From: Polymorphobacter fuscus
Lineage (GTDB): Bacteria; Pseudomonadota; Alphaproteobacteria; Sphingomonadales; Sphingomonadaceae
NCBI RefSeq assembly: GCF_011927825.1
Contig: NZ_JAATJI010000001.1
Span: forward strand, 2,648,001-2,712,000
Direction of reading: 5' to 3'
DNA length: 64,000 nt
The notes under the pieces are model-generated. The model was given only the letters and a program-made list of their open reading frames with translations. It had not been told where the DNA came from and ran no database searches. Numbering within the stretch: position 1 is the first letter of the stretch; each line of letters begins with the position of its first letter. Both the position numbers and the translations under genes were made by a program. Positions 44,650 to 54,306 of the stretch are shown here, piece by piece.

Positions 44650-45444
44650 ATGTCGCTCGCTTCGCAAATCGCGCCCCACCTGCCCTATCTGCGGCGCTAC
44701 GCCCGCGCGCTGACCGGATCGCAGGCGGCAGGCGACGCCGCCGTCGCCGCCACGCTTGCGGCGATCGTCGCCGACCGGGGCAGCTTCGCCAATGATGTGC
44801 CGCCGCGGCTGGCCTTGTACAAGGCCTTCCAGGCGCATTGGCGGGACAGCGGCGCAGAGACGACCAGCACCGACGCCGACAGCGATTTCGAGGTCATGGC
44901 CGGCAGCCGGCTGGCGGCGATCACGCCGCTGCCGCGCCAGGCGCTGCTGCTCAGCGCGATGGAAGGCTTCACCAGCGACGATGTCGGCTATCTGATCGAC
45001 CAGCCGACGCCGGCAGTGCTCAAGCTGGTCGCCGAGGCGCTTGCCGACATCGATCGCCAGACGACGACCCGCGTGCTGATCATCGAGGACGAGCCGATCA
45101 TCGCGCTTGATATCGAGACCATCGTCCGCGATCTCGGCCATGGCGTCACCGGAATGGCGACCACTGCCGACGAGGCGACGGCGATGTTCCGCGCCGAACG
45201 GCCGGGCCTGGTGCTCGCCGACATCCAGCTCGCCGACCACAGCAGCGGTGTCGATGCGGTGCGCGACATGCTCGCCGAAGCCTCGGTGCCGGTCATCTTC
45301 ATCACCGCCTTTCCGGAACGGCTGTTGACGGGCGAGCGCCCGGAGCCGACATTCCTGATCACCAAGCCGTTCCAGACGGCAACGGTGAAGGCCGCGATTG
45401 CCCAGGCGCTGTTCTTCAACTCGACCGCCCAGCCGGGCGCCTGA
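44650..45444 (+). CDS. phyR: General stress response regulator PhyR
   Basis: PhyR has a sigma-factor-like domain that mimics EcfG and, when its receiver is phosphorylated, binds NepR and frees the sigma factor. The 264-residue protein has the sigma-like part (residues about 1-130; HLPYLRRYARALTGSQ, PLPRQALLLSAMEGF) and a C-terminal receiver (VLIIEDEPIIALDIE, phospho-acceptor Asp in LVLADIQLAD, FITAFPERLL, FLITKPFQ). ATG behind AAAGGG. ecfG follows in the same direction. Confidence 0.97.
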   Translation: MSLASQIAPHLPYLRRYARALTGSQAAGDAAVAATLAAIVADRGSFANDVPPRLALYKAFQAHWRDSGAETTSTDADSDFEVMAGSRLAAITPLPRQALLLSAMEGFTSDDVGYLIDQPTPAVLKLVAEALADIDRQTTTRVLIIEDEPIIALDIETIVRDLGHGVTGMATTADEATAMFRAERPGLVLADIQLADHSSGVDAVRDMLAEASVPVIFITAFPERLLTGERPEPTFLITKPFQTATVKAAIAQALFFNSTAQPGA

Positions 45445-45481
45445 CGCCGACTTCGACGTTCCACCGAAAGGGACCCCTGCG

Positions 45482-46282
45482 ATGAGCCGCCGACCACAGA
45501 CTGCCCCCGTCGACCGCCTGCCGGGCGCCGCCGCCCAGACGCCGGCGGAGCGCGACATCGGCACCTATCTGCGGCTCGCCTTTGCCGCCGTCGAGGAAGC
45601 GACGCTGCCGGCAGTGTTCCTCGAACTTCTCGAAAAGCTGGGGGAGGGGGAGCCGGAACGCTCCGCCCCCGCAGCGCTCGGCGACCGCGAATTCAAGGCG
45701 GCGCTGGCGGCCGTCATCCCGCATCTGCGCGCCTTCGGCCGCTCGCTGTCGGGCAACCCCGATACCGCCGACGACCTGGTGCAGGAAACGATGCTGAAGG
45801 CCTGGGTGGCGCGCGACCGCTTCGTCGCCGGCACCAACATGCGCGCCTGGACGCATGTCATCCTGCGCAACATCTATTTCTCCCAGGCGCGGCGCGCGCG
45901 CTTCAAGGGCGAATGGGACGAATATTCCGCCGACCTGCTGCTCGCCATCCCGGCCGGGCAGGACAGCCATGTGGCACTGGGCGACATGCAGCGCGCGCTG
46001 ATGCAGCTGCCCGCCGAACAGCGCGAGGCGCTGGTGCTTATGGGCGCCGGCGGCATGACCTGCGAGGAAGTCGCCGAAATCTGCCAATGCGCCACCGGCA
46101 CGGTGAAGAGCCGCGTCGCCCGCGCCCGCACCGCGCTGCGGGCGCTGCTCGAGGGTGGCCAGCTCACCCAGAGCCGCGCCGACACGCCGACGACCGATGT
46201 GTCGGCGCTCGACCAGATCATGGACCAGGCGCGCACCTTTTCGCAGCCGCGCAAGAAGAAGGAACCGCTGCTGCTGCCATGA
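45482..46282 (+). CDS. ecfG: General stress sigma factor EcfG
   Basis: This is the ECF15-type sigma factor that recognises GGAAC-N16/17-CGTT. The 266-residue protein is longer than usual because of an N-terminal 80-residue extension. Region 2 is PHLRAFGRSLSGNPDTADDLVQETMLKAW and region 4 is LPAEQREALVLMGAGGMTCEEVAEI with GTVKSRVARARTAL. AAAGGG lies before the ATG; an earlier in-frame start overlaps phyR and is not needed. It is probably expressed from the phyR promoter, with no match of its own found just before it. Confidence 0.95.
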   Translation: MSRRPQTAPVDRLPGAAAQTPAERDIGTYLRLAFAAVEEATLPAVFLELLEKLGEGEPERSAPAALGDREFKAALAAVIPHLRAFGRSLSGNPDTADDLVQETMLKAWVARDRFVAGTNMRAWTHVILRNIYFSQARRARFKGEWDEYSADLLLAIPAGQDSHVALGDMQRALMQLPAEQREALVLMGAGGMTCEEVAEICQCATGTVKSRVARARTALRALLEGGQLTQSRADTPTTDVSALDQIMDQARTFSQPRKKKEPLLLP

Positions 46283-46348
46283 GCCGCGCTCGGTCCGCCG
46301 CTGTGCTTGCCATTGCCAAATCGGCATTGCGGCGCGAGAACAGCGCCA

Positions 46349-47089
46349 ATGTCTGATGCCGCCCCCCCTCCGGTCATCGCGCTTGTCGATGATGACCGCA
46401 ATATCCTGACCTCGGTGTCGATCGCCCTGCAGGCCGAAGGCTTCACCGTCCGCATGTATTCGGACGGCGATTCGGCACTCAAGGCGCTCATCGACAATCC
46501 GCCCGACCTTGCCGTGCTCGACATCAAGATGCCGCGCATGGACGGCATGGAGGTGCTGCGCCGGTTGCGCGAAAAATCGCAGGTGCCGGTGATCTTCCTG
46601 ACGTCGAAGGATACCGAGATCGACGAGGCGCTCGGCCTGGCGATGGGTGCCGACGATTATATCGGCAAGCCGTTCAGCCAGCGCCTGCTGATCGAACGCA
46701 TCCGCGCCGTGCTGCGCCGCGCCGCCAACCGGGCGCTGCCGGCCGAGGAGGGCAGCGAGATCGTCGCCACCGAACCGATCATCCGCGGCCGGTTGACGAT
46801 GGACCCGGCGCGCCACCGCGTCACCTGGGACGCCGGCGAGGGCCGCCGCGGCGATGTCGCGCTGACCGTCACCGAATTCATGATCCTGGAAACGCTGGCC
46901 AGCCGGCCCGGCTTCGTCAAGTCGCGCGACCAGCTGATGGATGCCGCCTACCAGGACGATGTCTATGTCGATGATCGCACCATCGACAGCCATATCAAGC
47001 GGCTGCGCAAGAAATTCCGCGCCGTCGACCATGAATTCAAGGGCATCGAAACGCTGTATGGGGTCGGCTATCGCTTCAACGAAGCCTGA
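46349..47089 (+). CDS. chvI: Response regulator ChvI
   Basis: ChvI is the OmpR-type regulator of a kinase pair that controls envelope and symbiosis or virulence genes in alphaproteobacteria. The 246-residue protein has a receiver ([50 protein letters not shown]) and a winged helix ([30 protein letters not shown]). ATG at 46349 is close behind ecfG (66 bases). chvG overlaps its end. Confidence 0.95.
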   Translation: MSDAAPPPVIALVDDDRNILTSVSIALQAEGFTVRMYSDGDSALKALIDNPPDLAVLDIKMPRMDGMEVLRRLREKSQVPVIFLTSKDTEIDEALGLAMGADDYIGKPFSQRLLIERIRAVLRRAANRALPAEEGSEIVATEPIIRGRLTMDPARHRVTWDAGEGRRGDVALTVTEFMILETLASRPGFVKSRDQLMDAAYQDDVYVDDRTIDSHIKRLRKKFRAVDHEFKGIETLYGVGYRFNEA

Positions 47090-48665
47090 GCGCGGCGTCG
47101 ACGCGGCGTCGCAGGCGCGTGCCGCCGGCGAACCGTCGGAGGTTCAGGAATGGCGGCGAAACCTGGGCTTCGGTTCGCTCAGGGCGCGGATCTTTGCGGT
47201 CAACATCATCGCCGTCATCGTGCTGGCGATCATGCTGCTCTACATCGATACGGTGCGGTCGCGCCTGCTCGACGAGCGCACCGCGGCGCTCGCCGACCAG
47301 GCGACGACCATCGCCGGCTTCGCCGCCGACCTGCCGCCGTCGCTGCGCGTCGCCAGCCTTGAACAGCGCAGCTTCGATCGCGGCACGCGGCTGCGGCTGT
47401 ACGACAGCAACGGGCAGGTCGCGGCCGACAATTGGCGGCGCCCCGGCGTCACCCGCTTCGTCGTCGACGACCCGGCGCAGCAGAGCTGGCGCCGGCGTTC
47501 GGCGCGCTTCATCGATCGCGCGCTGGAAGTCGTCGGCTCGTTCCAGCGGCTGCCGCCCTATCGCGAGGCCGTGCCCGACACGGCGGCGCAATGGTCCGAA
47601 ATCGCGGCGCTGGACGGCCCCGGTGCCGTCACCCGGCTGCGCCGCGCCGCCGATGGCAGTTTCATGCTCGGCGCCGCCGCGGCCGTTGCCTCGGGCGGGA
47701 CGGTCCACCTGACCGACAATGCCGGCGACCTGACGCGGATCTTGCGGGCCGAGCGGCTGACGTCGTTCTGGCTGCTGCTGAGCGTCACCGGGCTGACCTT
47801 GTGGCTGACCTGGTATCTGGCGCGCACCATCGTGCGGCCGCTGCGCATGCTCGCCATCGCCGCGCACCGCGTCCGGCTGGGGCGCAGCCGCGAGGTCGTG
47901 GTGCCGCGGCTGCCCGAGCGGCGCGACGAGATCGGTGCGCTGGCGCGGGCGCTGTCGGACATGTCGATCGCGCTGCGGCTGCGCATCGATGCCACGGAGG
48001 CCTTTGCCGCCGATGTCGCCCATGAACTGAAGAACCCGCTGGCGTCGTTGCGCAGCGCCGTCGACACGCTGGAAAGCGTCGAGGCGCCGGCGCTGCGCGC
48101 GCGGCTGCTGGCGGTCATTCGCGACGATGTCGGCCGGCTCGACCGGCTGATCAGCGATATCGCCGATGCCAGCCGATTGGATGCCGAACTGTCGCGGACA
48201 CGCTTCGAACCGGTCGACCTGGGGGCGCTCGCGGCCGGGCTGGTCGCTGCCTATCACACCGCCGGCCTGCCGTCCGACCTGTCGATCGGCTATGCCGAGC
48301 CCGGCCAGCCGGCGCTGGTGCGCGGCGCCCCGGCGCGGCTGGCGCAGGTGCTGCGCAACCTCATCGACAACGCCCTGTCGTTTTCGCCGCCGGGCGGCCA
48401 TGTGCAGGTGACGGTCGCCGCCGACAATGGGCGGGTGCGGCTGTCGGTCGCCGACACCGGGCCCGGCGTGCCGCGCGAAAACCGCGCCGATGTCTTCCAG
48501 CGCTTCTATTCGCAGCGGCCCGAGGCGGAGGATTTCGGCCGTCATTCGGGGCTGGGCCTGTCGATTGCCGGCGCCATCATCGAGGCGCATGGCGGCAGCA
48601 TCGGGGTGGAGGACGCTCCCGGCGGCGGCGCGCTGTTCACCGTCGCCCTGCCGGCGACGGCATGA
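47058..48665 (+). CDS. chvG: Sensor histidine kinase ChvG
   Basis: ChvG (ExoS) is the partner kinase, 535 residues. It has an N-terminal transmembrane helix ([19 protein letters not shown]), a periplasmic sensor domain of about 210 residues, a second helix ([18 protein letters not shown]), a HAMP domain, the phospho-acceptor [19 protein letters not shown] and the ATPase ([38 protein letters not shown]). The first possible in-frame start is ATG at 47058, which overlaps chvI by 32 bases. Confidence 0.93.
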   Translation: MGSAIASTKPERGVDAASQARAAGEPSEVQEWRRNLGFGSLRARIFAVNIIAVIVLAIMLLYIDTVRSRLLDERTAALADQATTIAGFAADLPPSLRVASLEQRSFDRGTRLRLYDSNGQVAADNWRRPGVTRFVVDDPAQQSWRRRSARFIDRALEVVGSFQRLPPYREAVPDTAAQWSEIAALDGPGAVTRLRRAADGSFMLGAAAAVASGGTVHLTDNAGDLTRILRAERLTSFWLLLSVTGLTLWLTWYLARTIVRPLRMLAIAAHRVRLGRSREVVVPRLPERRDEIGALARALSDMSIALRLRIDATEAFAADVAHELKNPLASLRSAVDTLESVEAPALRARLLAVIRDDVGRLDRLISDIADASRLDAELSRTRFEPVDLGALAAGLVAAYHTAGLPSDLSIGYAEPGQPALVRGAPARLAQVLRNLIDNALSFSPPGGHVQVTVAADNGRVRLSVADTGPGVPRENRADVFQRFYSQRPEAEDFGRHSGLGLSIAGAIIEAHGGSIGVEDAPGGGALFTVALPATA

Positions 48666-50035
48666 CACCGACCGTCCATGCCACCGCCGTCGCGCTGGAC
48701 GGCCGCGCCGTGCTGCTGCTGGGGCCGTCGGGAGCGGGCAAGTCCGACCTGGCGCTGCGGCTGATCGACCGCGGCTGGCGGCTGGTGGCCGACGACCGGG
48801 TGGTGCTGACGGTGCGCGATGGCGCGCTCTGGGCCTCGGCGCCGGCGCCGATCGCCGGGCTGATCGAAGTCCGCGGTGTCGGCATCGTCGCCGAGCCGGC
48901 GCTGCGCGAAGCCCGGGTGGCGCTCGTCATCGATCTTGCCGGAACCCCGGAGCGGCTGCCGGAGGCGGCATCGCGCGACTTCGGCGGCATCGCCATTCCC
49001 TGTGCCATGCTGTCGCCCCGGGACGAATCGGCGCCGCTGAAGGTCGAGCGGGCTTTGCAGGCGCGCGTGCCGGCCGTAAAAGCCCCTGTGCCCGCCGCGC
49101 CCGCCCTTCCCGCCGAAACCCCGCCGATCCTGATCGTCAGCGGCATGTCGGGGGCCGGCAAGTCCTCGACGCTGAAAGCGCTCGAAGACCTGGATTATGA
49201 AGCTGTCGACAATCTGCCGCTCGACATGGTCGACAGCCTGTTCAACTCGGCGGAAGGCGGGGACGGCCCGCCGCGTCCGCTGGCGTTCGGTATCGACACC
49301 CGCACCCGCGCGTTCGACGCCGAGGCGCTGGTGGTGCGGCTGCGCACGCTGCGCGCCGAAGGGGTCGATATACGGTTGCTCTACCTCGATTGTTCGGACG
49401 ACGAACTGACCCGGCGCTTTTCCGAAACCCGTCGCCGCCACCCGCTCGCCGCCGACCGGCCGGCGGCCGATGGCATCGGCCGCGAACGCACGCTGACGGC
49501 GCCGCTGCGGCGCTGGGCCGACATGGTCATCGACACCACCGGGCTGTCGGTCGCCGACCTGCGCCGCCGCATCGCCGAACAGCTGGGGCGGTCGGCGGAC
49601 GGCGGGTTGACCGTCACCATCGAATCCTTCGGCTTTGCCGCCGGCCTGCCGCGCGACGCCGACCTGGTGTTCGACATGCGCTTCCTCGCCAACCCCCATT
49701 GGGACGTCGCGCTGCGCCCGTTGACCGGGGAGGACCCGGCCGTGGCCGCCTATGTCGCCGCCGACCCGGCCTTTGCCCCGGCGGTCGACCGCATCGCCGA
49801 CCTGCTGCTGACCCTGCTTCCGCGCTATGGGGCGGAGGGCAAGGCCTATCTGACCATCGCGGTGGGGTGCACCGGCGGCCGCCACCGCAGTGTCGCCGTA
49901 GCGTGCGAACTTCACGACCGGTTGACGGCGGCGGGCCATGCCCCGCTGCTCGTCCACCGTGATGTCGCCAGCAATGGCAATGATGCCGCCATATTGACAG
50001 CGGCCCCTTTGACGGGTCAGGGCAGCGCGACATGA
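48662..50035 (+). CDS. hprK-rapZ: HPr kinase/phosphorylase fused to RNase adapter RapZ
   Basis: A single 457-codon frame joins two proteins that are normally separate genes. Residues 1-130 are a short alphaproteobacterial HprK: P-loop LLLGPSGAGKSDLALR and the signature GLIEVRGVGIV. A linker rich in Pro and Ala (VKAPVPAAPALPAETPP) leads to RapZ (residues about 158-457), with its own P-loop VSGMSGAGKSSTLKALED, LYLDCSDDELTRRFSETRRRHPL and GCTGGRHRSV. HprK phosphorylates HPr on serine; RapZ binds nucleotides and, in enterobacteria, guides RNase E to a small RNA. It lies between chvG (ATGA overlap) and EIIA. Confidence 0.92.
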   Translation: MTPTVHATAVALDGRAVLLLGPSGAGKSDLALRLIDRGWRLVADDRVVLTVRDGALWASAPAPIAGLIEVRGVGIVAEPALREARVALVIDLAGTPERLPEAASRDFGGIAIPCAMLSPRDESAPLKVERALQARVPAVKAPVPAAPALPAETPPILIVSGMSGAGKSSTLKALEDLDYEAVDNLPLDMVDSLFNSAEGGDGPPRPLAFGIDTRTRAFDAEALVVRLRTLRAEGVDIRLLYLDCSDDELTRRFSETRRRHPLAADRPAADGIGRERTLTAPLRRWADMVIDTTGLSVADLRRRIAEQLGRSADGGLTVTIESFGFAAGLPRDADLVFDMRFLANPHWDVALRPLTGEDPAVAAYVAADPAFAPAVDRIADLLLTLLPRYGAEGKAYLTIAVGCTGGRHRSVAVACELHDRLTAAGHAPLLVHRDVASNGNDAAILTAAPLTGQGSAT

Positions 50036-50433
50036 TCGGGCTGATTCTTGTCACGCACGGCGACCTTGCCAGGGAATTCCTGGCGGCGACCGAACATGTT
50101 GTCGGCAAGCAGGACCGTGTCGTCGCCATCTGCATCGGCGCCGACGAGGACATGGAGCTTCGCCGCAAGGACATCGAGGCCGCGATCAAGGCGACCGACG
50201 AGGGCCAGGGCGTCATCATGTTGACCGACATGTTCGGCGGCACGCCGTCGAACCTGGCGATTTCGCTGATGGCGCCGAATGTCGAAGTCATCGCCGGCGT
50301 CAATCTGCCGATGCTGATCAAGCTGGCGTCGGTGCGCAAGACGATGAAGGTCGCCGCCGCCGTGGAAGCGGCGCAGGAGGCGGGGCGCAAATATATCGCC
50401 GTCGCGTCGAAGATGCTGGGCGAAGCCGCTTGA
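50032..50433 (+). CDS. PTS EIIA, mannose family (regulatory)
   Basis: This 133-residue EIIA of the mannose/sorbose family has the phospho-acceptor His9 (LILVTHGDLAREF), and DMFGGTPSNLA. It takes phosphate from HPr. In alphaproteobacteria without sugar PTS transporters this protein is part of a regulatory chain. It overlaps the fusion gene by ATGA and HPr by TTGA. Confidence 0.94.
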   Translation: MIGLILVTHGDLAREFLAATEHVVGKQDRVVAICIGADEDMELRRKDIEAAIKATDEGQGVIMLTDMFGGTPSNLAISLMAPNVEVIAGVNLPMLIKLASVRKTMKVAAAVEAAQEAGRKYIAVASKMLGEAA

Positions 50434-50732
50434 CCGCCGGTGGCGAAGCGCCTTCCGGCCCCGTTGCCGGGCCAGTCACCGTTCCGATCACCAACAAGCG
50501 CGGCCTCCATGCCCGCGCCAGCGCCAAGTTCGTGACGCTGGCGAGCAGCTTCGATGCCGAAGTGACGGTCAGCCATGATGGCAGCAGCGTCACCGGCACC
50601 TCGATCATGGGGCTGATGATGCTCGCCGCCGGCATCGGCGAATCGATCCAGATTTCGGCCGCCGGGCCCGATGCCGAAGCCGCGGTGGCGAAGCTGGCCG
50701 GGCTGGTGATGGACAAGTTCGGGGAAGATTGA
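50430..50732 (+). CDS. ptsH: Phosphocarrier protein HPr (NPr)
   Basis: This is the 100-residue phosphocarrier of the chain PtsP-HPr-EIIA. It has the active His in NKRGLHARASAKF and the regulatory Ser in SVTGTSIMGLMMLAAG, the site of HprK action. The N-terminus has an extra 18-residue Gly/Pro-rich stretch. The start is a TTG at 50430 overlapping the EIIA stop; no better start is in frame. Confidence 0.94.
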   Translation: MTAGGEAPSGPVAGPVTVPITNKRGLHARASAKFVTLASSFDAEVTVSHDGSSVTGTSIMGLMMLAAGIGESIQISAAGPDAEAAVAKLAGLVMDKFGED

Positions 50733-50750
50733 GCGGGGCCGCCGTCCGGC

Positions 50751-52922
50751 TTATTCCCCCGGCCGGTAGCTGCGCTCGACATGGCCCTTCAACGCGGCAT
50801 CAGTGAAATAGACGCGGCGAAAATCATGGCTGCGATAGCGTTCGGCCTGGTCGTTGAAATGGGGGGAGGCGGGGTCGCCGCTCTGGCCGCCCGCCGAAAT
50901 CGCCCGCGCCGACACCGCAGGGCCGAATTCGACCACCGCGACGAAGCTGTTGCCATAGGTGCCGTACCAGCGCTTCGTGCCCGGCCAGGGCCGCGCGCCG
51001 AACGCCGGCAGCGACCCCCATTGCGACGAGGAAAAGCCGATCGGCAGGCTCGGCTTGCTGTCGTCGAACGGTTGTACCAGGTCGCCGGTCAGCCGCTGGA
51101 AGCGGTTGATCTGCCCCCAGGGCGTGTCCCATGTGCCGAAATCCCGGGTCAGCCGCTCGGTCGCTTCGGCAAAGGCGTCGAGCCGGTCGGCGTCGCTGGG
51201 CCGGGCGACCAGGAACGGCACCAGCGCTTCGTCGTCCTGCCTGGCCGCGGCGCCGAAGCGCGCGACCAGCGATTCGCCCCAGAAGGTCGCCAGCGCCATC
51301 GGCACCGACGTTTCGGACGATCGGTAGTCCCAACCCCGCAGCGCCGCGATCGGGGCGGCCAGCGCGGCGCGCTGCGGGTCGGCGGCGGGCAGCCGGTCAT
51401 AGGCCGCGACCAGCGTGGGCACCAGGCTGGCGAAGCCGGTCAGATAGCTGTCATAGGCGGCGGCGAGCAGGCTATCGACGGTGAAGTCGCGGCGCGCCGA
51501 CAACACCCGCACGGCGTTGGGCCCGCGCGGATTTTCGCCGGCCTTGTCCATGTACCGCGGAAAGGCGGCGGCGCTGGGGCTGTCGGCGCCGGCAGCGTGC
51601 CACGGCCAGTTGTTGGTGTTGGTCACCCAGCCGTTTTTCGGCGTCAGCACCTGCGGCAGTTCCGACAGCGCATGTTCGCCCTGCCACGCCGTCGCCGGGT
51701 CGCTGCCGTCGACGGGGCGGCTGTAATCGAAGCGGTCATCGCGGCGCGGCATGAACTGCGGGTGGAGATAGGCGATCTCCCCCTTCGCCGACGCAAAGAT
51801 CGTGTTGTTCGATGAATTGGCCTTGCGCTCGGCGACCTTCAGGAAACCGGCGAGGTCGGCGGCCTTGGTGCGCAGGAAACTCTGCTCGAGCGCCGCGAGC
51901 GGCTTGTTCATCAAGGCGACGCTGATCCACTTGCCATCGGCGGCGCGTACCACCGGGCCATGGACGGTGCGAAAGGTGGTGAAGCGGCGCGACTGCAGCA
52001 CGCCGGCGGCGTCGCGATACGGCACCGTCACTTCGACCAAGGTCATCGGCCGCCATTCGGTGCCGAAGCGATATTCGGTGCGGCCGGCGACGGTGCGGGT
52101 GGTTTCGACATATTCGTCGACGGCGTCGGCGCCCGAGGTGGTGTGCATCCAGCCGGCGGTGGCGTTGAAGCCCTGATAGGTGAAGAACTGCCCCCAGGTC
52201 GCGGCGCCATAGACGTTGAGGCCGGCATCGCTTTCGACCTTGGCTTCGGAACGGAAAAAGAAGCTGGTGTGCGGGTTGATCAGCAGCAGGGCGTGGCCGT
52301 CCCGGCTGTGCGACGGAGCGATGGCAAAGCCGTTGGAGCCCAAAGGCTCCGGGCGCCGCGCCCCGGTTTCGACGGCGGACGGCGCCACCGGCTTCTGCCC
52401 GTAAAAGGCCTCGAGTTGGCCCAGCGACACGCTTTCGATGTCGCCGCCGATGCTGCCTTCCGAAAAACTCAACGCCATCCACGGCTCGAAATGCGTGATG
52501 ACGCGCGGCTTCACCTGCGGGTGGGTGGCGAGGTAGAAGTTGAGGGCATCGGCCCAGGCGACCATCAGGTCCTTCAGCCACGCCGGGCTGCGGGCATAAT
52601 CGGCCTTGAGCGCTTCGGGGGTGATGAACAATTTCATCCGCAGATCGCGCCAGATCGCAGCTTCGCCCTCGGCCTCGGCGAGCCGGCCCTGGGCGTTGAT
52701 GAAGTTGGTCTCGACGCGGTTGAAGTCGTCCTCCGCCTGCGCATAGATCATGCCGAACACCGCATCGGCGTCGGTGCGCCCATGGACATGGGCGATGCCC
52801 CAATCGTCGCGCCGGATCGTCACCCGCGCCGCCTGCGCCTGCCAGCGTGCCATGTCGGGGGCGGCGGCGGTTGCGGGGGCGGCGGCCGCGGCGATCATGG
52901 CGGCGATGAGGAGGATTTTCAT
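50751..52922 (-). CDS. Penicillin acylase-family N-terminal-nucleophile hydrolase
   Basis: This is a 723-residue periplasmic amidase that is made as a precursor and cleaves itself. It has a signal peptide (MKILLIAAMIAAAAAPATA), the alpha-chain part (DDWGIAHVHGRTDADAVFGMIYAQAEDD) and the beta chain, which begins at Ser196 in LGSNGFAIAPSHS. Some relatives are acyl-homoserine-lactone acylases (quorum quenching) and others cleave cyclic imides or antibiotics; the substrate here is not known. The MFS gene follows upstream on the same strand. Confidence 0.9.
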   Translation of the reverse strand: MKILLIAAMIAAAAAPATAAAPDMARWQAQAARVTIRRDDWGIAHVHGRTDADAVFGMIYAQAEDDFNRVETNFINAQGRLAEAEGEAAIWRDLRMKLFITPEALKADYARSPAWLKDLMVAWADALNFYLATHPQVKPRVITHFEPWMALSFSEGSIGGDIESVSLGQLEAFYGQKPVAPSAVETGARRPEPLGSNGFAIAPSHSRDGHALLLINPHTSFFFRSEAKVESDAGLNVYGAATWGQFFTYQGFNATAGWMHTTSGADAVDEYVETTRTVAGRTEYRFGTEWRPMTLVEVTVPYRDAAGVLQSRRFTTFRTVHGPVVRAADGKWISVALMNKPLAALEQSFLRTKAADLAGFLKVAERKANSSNNTIFASAKGEIAYLHPQFMPRRDDRFDYSRPVDGSDPATAWQGEHALSELPQVLTPKNGWVTNTNNWPWHAAGADSPSAAAFPRYMDKAGENPRGPNAVRVLSARRDFTVDSLLAAAYDSYLTGFASLVPTLVAAYDRLPAADPQRAALAAPIAALRGWDYRSSETSVPMALATFWGESLVARFGAAARQDDEALVPFLVARPSDADRLDAFAEATERLTRDFGTWDTPWGQINRFQRLTGDLVQPFDDSKPSLPIGFSSSQWGSLPAFGARPWPGTKRWYGTYGNSFVAVVEFGPAVSARAISAGGQSGDPASPHFNDQAERYRSHDFRRVYFTDAALKGHVERSYRPGE

Positions 52923-52932
52923 GCCGCCGACG

Positions 52933-54246
52933 CTATCGGCTCGGCAGGTCGCCGTCGAGATGCGCCGATCGTTTCAGCGCCAGCAGCGCGCCAAGGCTGG
53001 CGGCGCAGGCGGCGGCCAGATACCAGCCGACCGGCTGCAGCCCGCCCCATTCGGACAGCGCCTGCGCCGCGATCGGCGCCAGCCCGCCCCCCAAGATGCC
53101 GCCGAGGTTGAAGGCCATCGACGCACCGGTATAGCGCACCCGCGCCGGAAACAGCCCGGGCAGCCAGGCGCCGAGCGGGCCATAGACAAAGCCCATGGTG
53201 AACAGCGCCAGCGCCAGAAAGGCGGCGACGACGGCGAGGGACCCGCTGCCCAGCATCGGCGCCAGCAGCAGCCCGACGCCGATCCCGGCGACGCAGCCGC
53301 CGATCAGCACGCGGCGCGGGTCGAACCGGTCGGACAACCAGCCTGACAGCAGGATGCCGACGGCCAGGAACAGGATCGCCCCCAGCTCCACCGACAGAAA
53401 GGTTTCGCGCGCATAGCCGAGCCGGGTGGTGCCGAACCCCAGGGCGAACGCCGTCGACAGGTAGAAGAGCGCGAAACAGGCGATGACGCCCAGGGTGCCG
53501 CCCAGCGTCGCCCGCCAATGGTCGCGCAGCAGTTCAGCGATCGGCACGCCGGGCGGAGGGCCTTTTTCGGCCATTGCCGCGAACGCCGGGGTTTCGGTCA
53601 GCTTCAGCCGCACCCACAGGCCGACGGCGACCAGCAGCGCGCTGAACAGGAACGGCAGGCGCCAGCCCCAGGCCTGGAAATCGGCGTCAGTCAGCGTCAG
53701 CCCGAGCAGCAGGAACAGGCCATTGGCGGCGATGAAGCCGACCGGTGCGCCGAGCTGCGGGAAAATGCCGAACCGGCCGCGCCAGCCCGGCGGCGCATTT
53801 TCCACCGCCAGCAGCGCGGCGCCGCCCCATTCGCCGCCAAGGCCGAAGCCCTGGCCGAAGCGCAGCGCACACAGCAGCAGCGGCGCGAACCAGCCGACGC
53901 TGGCATAGGTCGGCAGGAAGGCGATGGCGAGCGTCGACCCGCCCATCACCAGCAGGCTGGCGACCAGCGTCGACTTGCGGCCGATGCGGTCGCCGTAATG
54001 GCCGAACACCAGCGCCCCGATCGGCCGCGCGACGAACGCCACGGCAAAGCTGGCATAGGCCGCCAGCAACTGCGCCGAGGCATTGTCCGACGGGAAGAAC
54101 AGCGGCCCGAACACCAGGCTCGCCGCCGTTGCATAGATGTAGAAATCATAGAATTCGACCGCGGTGCCGACGAGGCTGGCGCCGAGGATGCGCCGGGTCG
54201 AGGCGGCTTTCGGGGCGGCTTTCGGGGCGGGCGGCGGCGCGGTCAT
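52933..54246 (-). CDS. MFS transporter, metabolite:H+ symporter type
   Basis: This is a 437-residue transporter with 12 predicted membrane helices. Family marks are VGTAVEFYDFYIYATAASLVFGPLF, ARPIGALVFGHYGDRIGRKSTL (the loop 2-3 signature) and LRFGQGFGLGGEWGGAALLAVE. This subfamily takes up small organic acids, betaines and related compounds with protons. Start is ATG at 54246; a GTG 12 codons before it is open. The acylase begins 11 bases after its stop, so the pair may take up and cleave one substrate. Confidence 0.9.
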   Translation of the reverse strand: MTAPPPAPKAAPKAASTRRILGASLVGTAVEFYDFYIYATAASLVFGPLFFPSDNASAQLLAAYASFAVAFVARPIGALVFGHYGDRIGRKSTLVASLLVMGGSTLAIAFLPTYASVGWFAPLLLCALRFGQGFGLGGEWGGAALLAVENAPPGWRGRFGIFPQLGAPVGFIAANGLFLLLGLTLTDADFQAWGWRLPFLFSALLVAVGLWVRLKLTETPAFAAMAEKGPPPGVPIAELLRDHWRATLGGTLGVIACFALFYLSTAFALGFGTTRLGYARETFLSVELGAILFLAVGILLSGWLSDRFDPRRVLIGGCVAGIGVGLLLAPMLGSGSLAVVAAFLALALFTMGFVYGPLGAWLPGLFPARVRYTGASMAFNLGGILGGGLAPIAAQALSEWGGLQPVGWYLAAACAASLGALLALKRSAHLDGDLPSR

Positions 54247-54306
54247 CACCGGCGCATAGCCAGCGGGATGCGCGCGTGACACTGTTATTTCGCAAAGGCC
54301 GCCCGC

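Noticed and set aside
45315..45345. GGAAC inside phyR as a possible promoter for ecfG
   Set aside because: The expected CGTT at 16-17 bases is absent, so there is no support for a separate ecfG promoter here.
46279..46356. A 25-codon frame starting at the ecfG stop (ATGA) and ending over the chvI start
   Set aside because: Too short and with no ribosome-binding site of its own; most likely chance spacer.
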